Assembly: GCA_002428495.1 (NCBI GenBank)
Contig: DIWR01000018.1
Location: forward strand, 1 to 64,000
From: Synergistaceae bacterium UBA6101
GTDB taxonomy: Bacteria; Synergistota; Synergistia; Synergistales; Synergistaceae
Length of the DNA: 64,000 nt
Direction of reading: 5' to 3'
Part shown: positions 8,184-16,443 of the stretch, piece after piece
How positions within the stretch are numbered: the first letter of the stretch is position 1
Layout of the letters: each line of letters begins with the position of its first letter
Position numbers and translations under genes: made by a program
The notes under the pieces: model-generated
The model's input: only the letters and a program-made list of their open reading frames with translations
What the model was told of the DNA's origin: nothing
The model's database searches: none

Positions 8184-11153
8184 ATGAAGTACAAGGCCCG
8201 TTTTCTTGGAACCCCGGAATTTTTTGTAGATGGTCAGCCGCTGACCTTTGCGTTTCAGAAGGCACGGATCCTCACGCTCATGCTCATTGAGGAAAAGAGC
8301 ATATCCAAAGATAAGATATGTGAGTACTTGTGGGCGGACAAACCTATAAAAAGGGGGCGTAGAAATCTCAGCAACGCTCTTAGTTATATAAGGACCATAA
8401 TACCTGTCCATGCGGGAAGCGCCGGCATGATTTCGCTGGATCCTGCATTCAGGATAGAAAAAGATATCGACCGCCTATGTCATATAGATACTATGGACTG
8501 GAACGATATCTCTGATTTGTGTTTGCCTTTTATGGATCTGGCTGAGCTTGATGAATGGCCTTCTTTCAGCGACTGGCTCCTCCCTAAAAGGCAGTACTAC
8601 CATAACGTAGCTGTAGAAAATCTTAAAAGGCGGGCAGCTAAAAAACTTATATCACCATCGGAGGAAGGCTATGACGATGCTGTGCTCTGCTATGAAAAGC
8701 TGGCTGAATACGAACCTTATGATGAAAAGATACATGGCGAACTTGTAAGGTTATACATAAAAACAGGACAGAAAGTTAAGGCTGTTGACACTGCCCGCGC
8801 ATACTCCATGCGTATTGAGAATGATCTTGGGATAAGTACAGATCTGTCCGATATTTCATCTTTGATGAAAAGGAAGACGCCCGGCAGCAATCCATTGTCG
8901 ATGAATCGTACTTTTGATGATATTCCACTGGCCAGAAATGCCGAAATGCTCAAGATGCTGGATTTTTTATCAAGGACTGGTGCTGAATCCTGTTCTTCCT
9001 GCGGGCTTGTCTGGGGAGAACAGGGAATAGGAAAGACTGTTTTTATAGATGAAATAGCGTCTTGTCTGAAAGAAAAGGGCTGGGAGTGTTATTTTGTCAG
9101 GTGCTCTCAAGAAGAAAAAAATCGTCCTATGGTTCCATTTATACAGCTTCTGCAGAGGCTCAAATATACACCTTCGCAGTTGGAAAACATCACATCTCTC
9201 ACAGAACTCAATTATTCGCGCCTTGCAGAGCTGGTCTATCAGCAGATTGCCGAAGTCTCTGCCGGTCGGAGTAAAATACTGATTATCGAAAATATCCAAT
9301 GGATGGACGAAGCATCATGGATGATTCTTGAAACTATCATGTGGGATCATTCCGCACCGAGACATCTCCTTATTTCCGGATTTGAAAATATCCGTTCCGC
9401 ATTTATGATACGGACCACTCTTGCTGATGAGCCTTTTGAAGAATTTGAAGTGAGACTTAAGCGATTCAACCTTGAAGAGACAGGCCAGATTTGCCGCGGG
9501 ATCAGGCCCGATCGTCAATGGTCGGATGAACTTATTCACGAAGTATACATGCAGACAGAAGGGAATCCTTTTTTTATCAAAGAGCTGCTGACGTCTAATG
9601 AAGGAACAGAAGACCAAGGAGTAACTTTATATAAAAATCCGTTTTTGTCGGTTGTCGAACGGCTTGATAAGGACGAAAGGCTCTTCATGGAGGCCATGGC
9701 AGTGTCTTCTGAACCCGCTTCAATGCTGTATGTTGCCAAACTGATTGATATGTCTCCGCTGCAGATTTCAAATATCTATGAAAACATTAAAGTCTATGAA
9801 TTACTTCGTGAAAAAAATGAAGAAGGGGATGTGTTATATTACTTTACACATGTAAAAATACGTGAGATCCTCTTGAAAAATATGTCTTTTTCAAGAAAAC
9901 AGGCACTTCACTTAAAAAATATCATGATTTTGGAGGAGTCGGCTTTGCCGCTTTTATACAGGCATAGGAATATTTATAAAAGACTTTATTATCATTGTCA
10001 TGATGCCGGGCTCAATGAGAAAGAGCTCTTATGGCGTGTCAGGGAATTGAAGCTGCATTTCATGGCCGCACATGAAGTTTTTCCGACACTCATTGATCAG
10101 GACCTTATGTACTATATCCCCTCATTAGACGATGTAGACTATACCAATCGGTCTCTTTCGTCAGCATGGGAACTTATGAATAAAGTTTCCCGCTCCGGAG
10201 TAAGAAGCCATGATCTTGACAGAATAGAGAGAGATCTTTATATACTGCAGGGAGCTTATCATTGGTGGGAGGGCCGGTATGAAGATTCAAGGCAGATGCT
10301 CACAGAGGGTCTGCGCAAGGCACTTAAAATCGGGGAGCAGGAAGCTGCCATCGAAGCAGTTGTGCAGATGTGCTATCTTGCAATACAGACTGATAATGCA
10401 CAATTTCTTCATTCCTGTGCATCTAAAGTATATAGGATCTCCCAAAAAGAACACCTGCACCAATGGCTTGGAATTTCTCTGCGCTTTTTGGCTATAGCCA
10501 AAATCCTAGAAGGTAAGCATTCAGAAGCCGAAAGGCTTTTACAGATGTCCACCCTTGTTTTTGAAAAGCTCGAAGAAGAGGGAAGCAGCTACACGGTATG
10601 TCTTATAGCCGCCGAGCACTTCAGGGGAGATATGAAACTGGCCTCGGGGGATATTGAAGGTGCTCTTTCTTTTTACATGAGCTGCATCAACATCGGAGAG
10701 TCTATCGGACTTTACCGTGGACTTGGGCTCTCTCTTGCAAAATCAGCATTTTGCCTTATGCTTCTTGGAAATTTTGAAGAGGCAGAAAAATACCTTCTTC
10801 GGATGGAGAAATTTTATAACCTCATACACTCAGACCTGGACGGTGGTCTACAGGGTTCAGGTATCGCACTTGGACTCATGGGGTTGATCAACTCAAGGAA
10901 AGGAGACTGGGAAAAGGCCAGGATCTATTTTACGTTGGCTCAAAAGCTGGTAGCAAAAACAAGGCGTCCGACATGGCAGGCTGTGCTATGTTGGTCTAAA
11001 CTGGAGTTATTCAGGCTTTCCTTGCAGATCCCTGAGGATTTTGCAAAGGACGTGCTCAATAAAGAGCCTGAATGGTATTTGAATCAATTGGAGCAAATGA
11101 AGCATAAAGTGGGATGGGTCAACATCGCGGAGCCGGCTAGTCCTGTTACATGA
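8184..11153 (+). CDS. Large BTAD / AAA ATPase / TPR transcriptional regulator (SARP/MalT-like architecture)
   Basis: This is a 989-residue cytoplasmic regulator. Residues 1 to about 90 form an OmpR-like winged helix (KARILTLMLIEEKSISKDKI, then KRGRRNLSNALSYIRTII). Residues 140-235 are a bacterial transcriptional activation domain made of helical repeats. An AAA/STAND ATPase follows, with Walker A GEQGIGKT at 278-285 and Walker B KILIIENIQWMDE near 362-375. The C-terminal half consists of TPR-like helical repeats. ATPases of this kind usually sense a ligand through the TPR part and activate nearby genes. It ends 223 bases before a corrinoid methyltransferase operon in the same direction, so it is the obvious candidate activator. 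The ligand is unknown. Confidence 0.82.
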   Translation: MKYKARFLGTPEFFVDGQPLTFAFQKARILTLMLIEEKSISKDKICEYLWADKPIKRGRRNLSNALSYIRTIIPVHAGSAGMISLDPAFRIEKDIDRLCHIDTMDWNDISDLCLPFMDLAELDEWPSFSDWLLPKRQYYHNVAVENLKRRAAKKLISPSEEGYDDAVLCYEKLAEYEPYDEKIHGELVRLYIKTGQKVKAVDTARAYSMRIENDLGISTDLSDISSLMKRKTPGSNPLSMNRTFDDIPLARNAEMLKMLDFLSRTGAESCSSCGLVWGEQGIGKTVFIDEIASCLKEKGWECYFVRCSQEEKNRPMVPFIQLLQRLKYTPSQLENITSLTELNYSRLAELVYQQIAEVSAGRSKILIIENIQWMDEASWMILETIMWDHSAPRHLLISGFENIRSAFMIRTTLADEPFEEFEVRLKRFNLEETGQICRGIRPDRQWSDELIHEVYMQTEGNPFFIKELLTSNEGTEDQGVTLYKNPFLSVVERLDKDERLFMEAMAVSSEPASMLYVAKLIDMSPLQISNIYENIKVYELLREKNEEGDVLYYFTHVKIREILLKNMSFSRKQALHLKNIMILEESALPLLYRHRNIYKRLYYHCHDAGLNEKELLWRVRELKLHFMAAHEVFPTLIDQDLMYYIPSLDDVDYTNRSLSSAWELMNKVSRSGVRSHDLDRIERDLYILQGAYHWWEGRYEDSRQMLTEGLRKALKIGEQEAAIEAVVQMCYLAIQTDNAQFLHSCASKVYRISQKEHLHQWLGISLRFLAIAKILEGKHSEAERLLQMSTLVFEKLEEEGSSYTVCLIAAEHFRGDMKLASGDIEGALSFYMSCINIGESIGLYRGLGLSLAKSAFCLMLLGNFEEAEKYLLRMEKFYNLIHSDLDGGLQGSGIALGLMGLINSRKGDWEKARIYFTLAQKLVAKTRRPTWQAVLCWSKLELFRLSLQIPEDFAKDVLNKEPEWYLNQLEQMKHKVGWVNIAEPASPVT

Positions 11154-11237
11154 TCTTTATTTTGCGGTAATTGCAATGTAACTTAGGCTGATTTTTTGAA
11201 AAAGTGTCAAAGAAATGCAAAAAAAATATCTATCTAT

Positions 11238-11280
11238 AACCCCTTTCGGACAATGAGGCCGGATGGGGTTTCTTTTTTTT
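11238..11280 (+). terminator. Rho-independent terminator after the regulator
   Basis: AACCCC (11238-11243) pairs with GGGGTT (11265-11270), with an inner CGG/CCG helix, and a T-rich tract runs through 11280. It separates the regulator transcript from the methyltransferase operon. Confidence 0.8.
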
Positions 11281-11315
11281 GCATAGTTTTTATAGCCGGA
11301 TGATATCCTTTGCAC

Positions 11316-11339
11316 GTTGAACATAAATATTTTTTCAAC
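11316..11339. promoter_or_regulatory. Inverted repeat upstream of the corrinoid operon, candidate activator site
   Basis: GTTGAA (11316-11321) and TTCAAC (11334-11339) form a dyad with a 12-base spacer, 38 bases before the corrinoid protein gene. No strong -35/-10 pair is visible here, which fits a promoter that needs an activator such as the upstream BTAD protein. The link is inferred. Confidence 0.45.
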
Positions 11340-11376
11340 ATTAAGGTTTTAATTAAATTAAACGGAGGTTGTAGAT

Positions 11377-12006
11377 ATGTCGATCGAACAGGTTCGTCAG
11401 TACATGGTTGACGGTGAGGGTGAAGCGGCCGTAGAGATCGTGAAGGATCTCATCTCAAAAGGTACGCCGGCTAAGGATATTATGAGCGGTCTTACGGATG
11501 AAATGGCTATCCTCGGACAGAAGTTTGAGAACTTCGAAGTATTCCTCCCAGACCTTATGGTTGCAGGTGATGCGTTTATGACGATCATGGAGGTTCTTAA
11601 GGTACACCTTATAGCGGCTGTTGGGGACAAGATACCACACACAGTTGTTATCGGTACGGTAAAGGGCGACTATCACGATATAGGCAAGAACATAGTAGGA
11701 ATTGTCCTGCAGGCAAACGGTTTTCATGTAGTTGACCTTGGTTCTGACGTAGACCCGGTTGCCTATATAGATGCGGCGCGCAGGGAAAAGGCCGATGCGG
11801 TAGGCCTGTCAGCTCTTATGACCACTACAATGCCGGGACAGGAAGAGTTTATAAAGATGGTTGCCGATGCCGGTGACAAGGGTAAATATCTCATCTGTGT
11901 GGGCGGCGCACCCACGTCTGTTGAGTGGGCAGAGCGCATAGGCGCAGATGTCTGGTCATTCGATGCATTTGAGTACGCGGCTAAGCTCAAAAAGCTTCTT
12001 GGTTAA
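11377..12006 (+). CDS. Corrinoid protein, MtmC/MtbC/MttC family
   Basis: This cytoplasmic methyl carrier shuttles between the substrate methyltransferase and the second methyltransferase. Residues 1-85 form the helical cap domain (B12-binding-2 type). Residues 90-209 are the Rossmann B12-binding domain, with D98-x-H100-x2-G103 (GDYHDIGKN) supplying the lower axial histidine, followed by the SALMTTTM and GGAPTS motifs. Length 209 matches MtmC/MttC. A good Shine-Dalgarno (CGGAGGT) precedes the ATG. It is the first gene of a three-gene operon, 25 bases ahead of the MtmB-family gene, so it is the cognate partner. Confidence 0.92.
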   Translation: MSIEQVRQYMVDGEGEAAVEIVKDLISKGTPAKDIMSGLTDEMAILGQKFENFEVFLPDLMVAGDAFMTIMEVLKVHLIAAVGDKIPHTVVIGTVKGDYHDIGKNIVGIVLQANGFHVVDLGSDVDPVAYIDAARREKADAVGLSALMTTTMPGQEEFIKMVADAGDKGKYLICVGGAPTSVEWAERIGADVWSFDAFEYAAKLKKLLG

Positions 12007-12031
12007 TAAGGAATCAGAGGAGGAATAGATC

Positions 12032-13423
12032 ATGTCTACATTTAGGATGTGGGAAGTTTTTGCGAAGGCAGATAACGGGCCCTTCTACAGAGACCAGTCG
12101 GAGTGGATGATAAAGAGCTTCATCCCCAATATGAAGAGAGTTGTTAAGGAATATAACGTTAAATATGACGGCAAAACGATTGTCAACTGCGACGACGATT
12201 TGGCTGATAGGGTATGGGCTGCTGCAAAAGATTTCTTCATCTCCGTTGGTGTATATAATCAGGATTCACACAGGGTCATGAAGTTCAGCGAACAGGAAGT
12301 CAACGAAATACTCTACACAAAACAGCCCAAATATATGATCGGAGCAGGGCACGACCAGCGCTGGCTTCAGGTCCGTTCAATAGAAGATAAAGAGCGCCGT
12401 CCCTTCCACCTTTTCAGCCCGGATGCAAACTTCAGCACCGATATCCATAAGAAGGCATGCATGGCTTATCTGAAAGAGCCCCTTCTTGACGGACTTTGCG
12501 CTCCTTTGATCGAAGATTTTATGGGACGCAAGGCGACATCGCAGAGTCCGACTGAAGTTGCAGCGGCAATGGAACATGCGATGAACCTACGCGATGCTCA
12601 GCGTCTTGTCGGTAAGCCGGACGTATGGACTGTATCAGTAGGTACGGCAGAAACAGACCAGGCACAGATTGCAGCAGCAAATCCTGAATGGGGAGTCCGC
12701 CCGTCACACCTTGATGGCCGTATGGTATCCATTCTCACAGAAATGACCACCAACAACTCGATGCTCAATAAGGCCCTGCACTACCGCTCATACGGCAACG
12801 TTTTCGGGAACCTCTGCGGAGCCATATTCGGCGGCCATGCCGGCGGCACGGAAGGCACTGCGATTCTCCAGACAGCTTACAATATCGAAGGGGCATGTCT
12901 CTACGGCTCAGCCTGGGCATTGAACTTCCCGTTCCATCTTAAGTGGCAGTCAACAACTACGAGAGAACTTCTATGGCTCCAAAGCGTTCTCAGCCAGGCA
13001 ATGGCACGTAACTCAAATCAGATATTCCTCAACAACCTTTTTGCAAACGCAGGTCCTGCGACGGATCAACTCTATTGGGAGTGCGCGAACCATGCCCTTG
13101 CAACTGAATCTTCGGGCGGCAACCCATGGGGTGCTGCAACATGCCGCAACAAATTTACAGACAGGGCAACCCCGCTCGAATCCCGCTTCTATCATGAAGT
13201 TTCCGAATCTTCTTTCAAGATGCGCATTACCCGTGCCCAGGCAAACGAAATCTGCCAGAAGATCATGGAAAAATACGAGAAACTTATTCCGATCGACAAC
13301 TATGGAAAGACGATTCAGGAAGTTTACGACATGGAACGTCTCGTCCCTCATCAGGAGTACCTTGATCAGTACAGACGCATGAAGGACGAACTCTCTGCTA
13401 TGGGAGTAGATTTCGTCTACTAA
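12032..13423 (+). CDS. MtmB-family (monomethylamine methyltransferase-like) protein without pyrrolysine
   Basis: It resembles archaeal monomethylamine:corrinoid methyltransferase MtmB over its whole length (463 here, about 458 in MtmB). Matching stretches include IFGGHAGGTEGTAI (266-279), WQSTTTRELL (305-314) and the C-terminal GKTIQEVYDMERLVPHQEYL. In MtmB an in-frame UAG codes pyrrolysine near residue 202. Here the region GKPDVWTVSVGTAET (194-208) is read through ordinary codons, with Ser202 or Val203 at that place, and no UAG occurs inside the gene. The glutamate of the GGTEGT motif is kept. It sits between its corrinoid protein and a UroD-type methyltransferase. By analogy with non-Pyl MttB proteins that use quaternary amines, the substrate probably differs from monomethylamine. 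The substrate assignment is inference; family membership is drawn from recalled MtmB sequence. Confidence 0.85.
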   Translation: MSTFRMWEVFAKADNGPFYRDQSEWMIKSFIPNMKRVVKEYNVKYDGKTIVNCDDDLADRVWAAAKDFFISVGVYNQDSHRVMKFSEQEVNEILYTKQPKYMIGAGHDQRWLQVRSIEDKERRPFHLFSPDANFSTDIHKKACMAYLKEPLLDGLCAPLIEDFMGRKATSQSPTEVAAAMEHAMNLRDAQRLVGKPDVWTVSVGTAETDQAQIAAANPEWGVRPSHLDGRMVSILTEMTTNNSMLNKALHYRSYGNVFGNLCGAIFGGHAGGTEGTAILQTAYNIEGACLYGSAWALNFPFHLKWQSTTTRELLWLQSVLSQAMARNSNQIFLNNLFANAGPATDQLYWECANHALATESSGGNPWGAATCRNKFTDRATPLESRFYHEVSESSFKMRITRAQANEICQKIMEKYEKLIPIDNYGKTIQEVYDMERLVPHQEYLDQYRRMKDELSAMGVDFVY

Positions 13424-13443
13424 TAAGACAGCATCGTTTTCAG

Positions 13444-13481
13444 TTTGCAAAGAGGCACATTATTGTCTGTCTCTTTGCAAA
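13444..13481 (+). other. Intra-operon hairpin between the MtmB-like and UroD-like genes
   Basis: TTTGCAAAGAG (13444-13454) is exactly complementary to CTCTTTGCAAA (13471-13481) with a 16-base loop and no T-tract. It may stabilise or attenuate mRNA so that the first two proteins are made in excess of the third. Confidence 0.6.
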
Positions 13482-13530
13482 ACCTATGTTAAGGATACAG
13501 TCCATGCAATTTATATAACGAGGTGAGGAA

Positions 13531-14904
13531 ATGACAGGCAAAGAAAGGGTACTTAAGGCGCTGCGTTTTCAGGAAGTAGACCGCGTTCCATGGGTTCCTT
13601 TTACCGGAGTCCATGTCGCCAGACTCATAGGAAGCGATGCAGAAAAGCTTCTTAAGGAAGGCGATGTGCTGGTAGAAGCTGTCACTGCTGCTGCAGAGCG
13701 CTACTGTGCCGACGGAGTCTGTTCTGCATTCGACCTTCAAGCTGAAGCGGAGGTCCTGGGATGTGACCTGCATTGGTCTAAGAATAATCCTCCTGCAGTT
13801 ACAGGCCACGTGCTTGCACAGGGAAAAACATTGGAGGATCTGCCCGAATTCACGAAGGACAAGGGACGCCTTCCTATGTTCTTTGATGCAACCCGTAGGC
13901 TGGTTGAAAAAATAGGAGATAAAACTGCGGTGTTTGCCCTCTGCTGCGGACCGTTTACCCTTGCTCTCCATCTTCGCGGCTCAGATTTCATAATGGATAT
14001 GATCAAGAAGCCTGAAGAGGCCCATAAGGTACTGGCGTTCTGCTCCGAGGTTACGCGTAAGATGGGTGAGTGGTATATGGAAACAGGAGCTCATGTTGTG
14101 GCTGTTGTCGACCCTATGACAAGCCAGATAGCCCCGAAACATTTTGAAGCGTTTGTAACTCCCTATGTAAAACCTGTAATTGATGAAGTGCATGTAAAGG
14201 GCGGTATCGTCACGTTGTTCTGCTGCGGCAACGCCACCAAGAACATAGAGCTTATGATGCAGAGCAAGCCCGATGCGATCGCTTTTGACGAGCAGGTAGA
14301 TTTAGCTTTTGTCAGAGAACTTGCAGAAAAATATAAGGTCTGCTTCGAGGGGAATATCCCGCTTACAACCACACTGCTTTTCGGCTCCCCACGCGAATGC
14401 GTAGCCGACGTTAAAAAGAGAATAGAGATCGGCGGTACTGCAGGATACATCCTTTCCCCGGGCTGTGACCTGCCATATGATACTCCGTTCTACAACCTTG
14501 AGGCTGTTGGTAAATATGTTGCTATAGGTGAAGAACCCTCCGAGACATCTGGTTTCCTATCCCTTGAAGAAGCCCTTGCTCAGGCAGAGGACTCCGGTGA
14601 TATTTTAGAGGATGTGAAAATAGAGCCGGGAAAGGTGTTCATAGAGATCGTTACTCTGGACTCAGAGGGTTGTGCTCCATGCCAGTATATGTGTGAAGCA
14701 GTGAAAAATGTGGCTCCTCTCTATGGTGAAAAGTTAGAGTGGCGGGAATCCCTCATAAAGAGCGCTGCCGGCATCAAGCGCACCATGGCTTTGGGCGTTT
14801 CAACCCTGCCTACGATGCTCATCAACAATGAAGTCGTCTACGACAATATTATCCCAACAGCAGACGATCTTATGAAACAGATTGACAAGAGGTTGAAAGG
14901 ATAG
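13531..14904 (+). CDS. UroD/MtbA-family methylcobamide methyltransferase fused to a thioredoxin-like domain
   Basis: Residues 1-330 are the uroporphyrinogen decarboxylase-like fold used by MtaA/MtbA to move the methyl group from a corrinoid protein to an acceptor thiol (start MTGKERVLKALRFQEVDRVP). Residues 365-457 form an extra thioredoxin/glutaredoxin-like domain with CAPC at 381-384 and a cis-Pro loop STLPT at 423-427. MtaA/MtbA bind zinc with His-x-Cys plus a later Cys. Here the first motif reads F230-C231-C232-G233, so the histidine is absent, while C312 (SPGCDLP) remains. The protein is about 120 residues longer than MtbA. It is third in the operon, so it is the likely second methyltransferase. 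A bacterium may not use coenzyme M; the real acceptor is unknown. Confidence 0.85.
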   Translation: MTGKERVLKALRFQEVDRVPWVPFTGVHVARLIGSDAEKLLKEGDVLVEAVTAAAERYCADGVCSAFDLQAEAEVLGCDLHWSKNNPPAVTGHVLAQGKTLEDLPEFTKDKGRLPMFFDATRRLVEKIGDKTAVFALCCGPFTLALHLRGSDFIMDMIKKPEEAHKVLAFCSEVTRKMGEWYMETGAHVVAVVDPMTSQIAPKHFEAFVTPYVKPVIDEVHVKGGIVTLFCCGNATKNIELMMQSKPDAIAFDEQVDLAFVRELAEKYKVCFEGNIPLTTTLLFGSPRECVADVKKRIEIGGTAGYILSPGCDLPYDTPFYNLEAVGKYVAIGEEPSETSGFLSLEEALAQAEDSGDILEDVKIEPGKVFIEIVTLDSEGCAPCQYMCEAVKNVAPLYGEKLEWRESLIKSAAGIKRTMALGVSTLPTMLINNEVVYDNIIPTADDLMKQIDKRLKG

Positions 14905-14923
14905 TTGATTATTTCAGTAATAT

Positions 14924-14966
14924 TTTCATGTGCCGGTGCAGATGAAACTTGCACCGGCACATGAAA
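14924..14966 (+). terminator. Strong hairpin after the corrinoid operon
   Basis: TTTCATGTGCCGGTGCA (14924-14940) pairs perfectly with TGCACCGGCACATGAAA (14950-14966) across a 9-base loop. It lacks a clear T-tract but is the likely 3' end of the methyltransferase transcript. Confidence 0.65.
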
Positions 14967-15128
14967 GCACAGTTATATAAGACGCAGTTATTGAACCCGT
15001 TGTAACTGGAAAATGCGGATAATTCGGATTTATATTCTATTTTACGTGTGTCAAGGATAGATTTTTACTATTTTGGACTGTATAAATTTATTTATAAGTT
15101 ATTATACGTAAAATCTGTAAATAATAAT

Positions 15129-15154
15129 CTTATAACAAAAATTTGTGTTATAAG
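15129..15154. promoter_or_regulatory. 26-bp palindrome, candidate operator of the FAD/Mo-enzyme operon
   Basis: CTTATAACA (15129-15137) and TGTTATAAG (15146-15154) form a perfect 9-bp dyad around an 8-base AT-rich centre, 42 bases before the oxidoreductase start. The right arm contains a -10-like TATAAG, so a bound regulator could occlude RNA polymerase. It does not match the FNR or Rex consensus. Confidence 0.5.
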
Positions 15155-15195
15155 ACCTACAATAAAAGAATAATAACAGTAAGGAGGGATGTTTT

Positions 15196-16425
15196 TTGAA
15201 AGCGGTAATAATAGGTAATGGAGCCGCCAGTCTTGCTGCTATACGATCTTTTCGCAAGTATGACAAAAAAAGCTCAATAACTGTCATATCGAAAGAGGGC
15301 GGCAATGCATACTCAAGAGTGCTGCTTCCGTATGTTTTGCGCGGAAAACTTTCGTATGAAAAACTTTTTCTCCCATTTTCTGATAAATTAGATAGTCTTG
15401 GAGTAACGTATATTGAAGACGAGGTCTTAAGCGTTGATGATGCCGAGAGCGTTTTGAAACTAGGGAAACATGGAGATCTTTTTTATGATACATTGCTGAT
15501 CGCAAGTGGATCAAAAGCACTTTGGCCTCCTATTAAAGGAATATGTCAACCTGGTATATATCATCTTTGGACAATAAATGACCTCAACCGTCTGCAAATT
15601 GAGTTTAGCGAAAAAAAAGAGGTTGTGATTATAGGTTCTGGTTTTGTCTCTCTTCAGGCAGCATGGGCTGCCTGTTCGAGAGGATTGAAAGTAACACTTA
15701 TTGAAATTGCGGATAGGCTGATGCCTTTGGTGCTTGATGTTCGTGGAAGCGGTTTGATGGCTGAGCAGATGAGCAAGTTTGGGGTCAATGTATATACATC
15801 GACAATAACCGAAGAAATCAGCAAACGTGAAGATGGAAAATTTTTTATATTATTAAGAGACAAAGAAAATATCCTAGCGGATTTTATTATAGTTGGTGCC
15901 GGAGTTGGGGCTAATATCGATTTTCTTAAAGACAGTGCAATAGAGTTTGCCCGCACAATTCCTGTTGATAACTATATGCTTACTAATGTTCTTAATGTTT
16001 TTGCTGCCGGGGATGTGGCTGCCGGACCAAGTGTTTTTGGTGACGAACATGTTACACATGCACTTTGGCCAACCGCTGTTGAAATGGGTAAAATCGCCGG
16101 AGCCAACATGGCAGGGCAGAACATCAGATACGACGGCAGCCTGAATATGAATGTCACACAGATGTTTGACGTCACTGTTGCTTCAATGGGTAAGTTTAAC
16201 GATGCTGATATAGATGATTATTATGTTTACGATGCAGAGTCCGGCAAGGGGTACTGTAAACTGTGCTATAAGGATGGTTTGATAGTTGGAATTTGTCTAG
16301 TGGGAACTTCAGAAGCAGTGAGCCTTTTGGGCAAGTTACGACCAATTATACGTAATCGTTTAGCAGTTAAATTACCTCCTGCTAAACTGGATGCTTTCCT
16401 TAACGTACGTTTTTTTCAAAAGTAA
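15196..16425 (+). CDS. FAD-dependent pyridine-nucleotide oxidoreductase (NirB/rubredoxin-reductase-like)
   Basis: This 409-residue flavoprotein has two Rossmann folds: the FAD site IIGNGAASLAAIRSF at the N-terminus and the NAD(P)H site VVIIGSGFVSLQAAW near residue 145. A VFAAGDVA FAD-binding motif lies near residue 273. It belongs to the class of single-protein NAD(P)H:acceptor reductases found as NirB N-termini or ferredoxin/rubredoxin reductases. The TTG start is supported by AAGGAGGG at 15181-15188. The ferredoxin and Mo/W enzyme genes follow at once, so it probably exchanges electrons between NAD(P)H and that ferredoxin. The direction of electron flow cannot be told. Confidence 0.85.
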   Translation: MKAVIIGNGAASLAAIRSFRKYDKKSSITVISKEGGNAYSRVLLPYVLRGKLSYEKLFLPFSDKLDSLGVTYIEDEVLSVDDAESVLKLGKHGDLFYDTLLIASGSKALWPPIKGICQPGIYHLWTINDLNRLQIEFSEKKEVVIIGSGFVSLQAAWAACSRGLKVTLIEIADRLMPLVLDVRGSGLMAEQMSKFGVNVYTSTITEEISKREDGKFFILLRDKENILADFIIVGAGVGANIDFLKDSAIEFARTIPVDNYMLTNVLNVFAAGDVAAGPSVFGDEHVTHALWPTAVEMGKIAGANMAGQNIRYDGSLNMNVTQMFDVTVASMGKFNDADIDDYYVYDAESGKGYCKLCYKDGLIVGICLVGTSEAVSLLGKLRPIIRNRLAVKLPPAKLDAFLNVRFFQK

Positions 16426-16443
16426 GAGGATGGAGGTGGCGAC

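Noticed and set aside
11156..11376. Cobalamin riboswitch before the corrinoid operon
   Set aside because: No B12-box-like segment was seen; the region holds a terminator and a short dyad only.
12032..13423. Possible pyrrolysine (UAG readthrough) in the MtmB-like gene
   Set aside because: The frame runs without any UAG from ATG to the TAA TAA end, and no pylS or pylBCD genes are present in the window.
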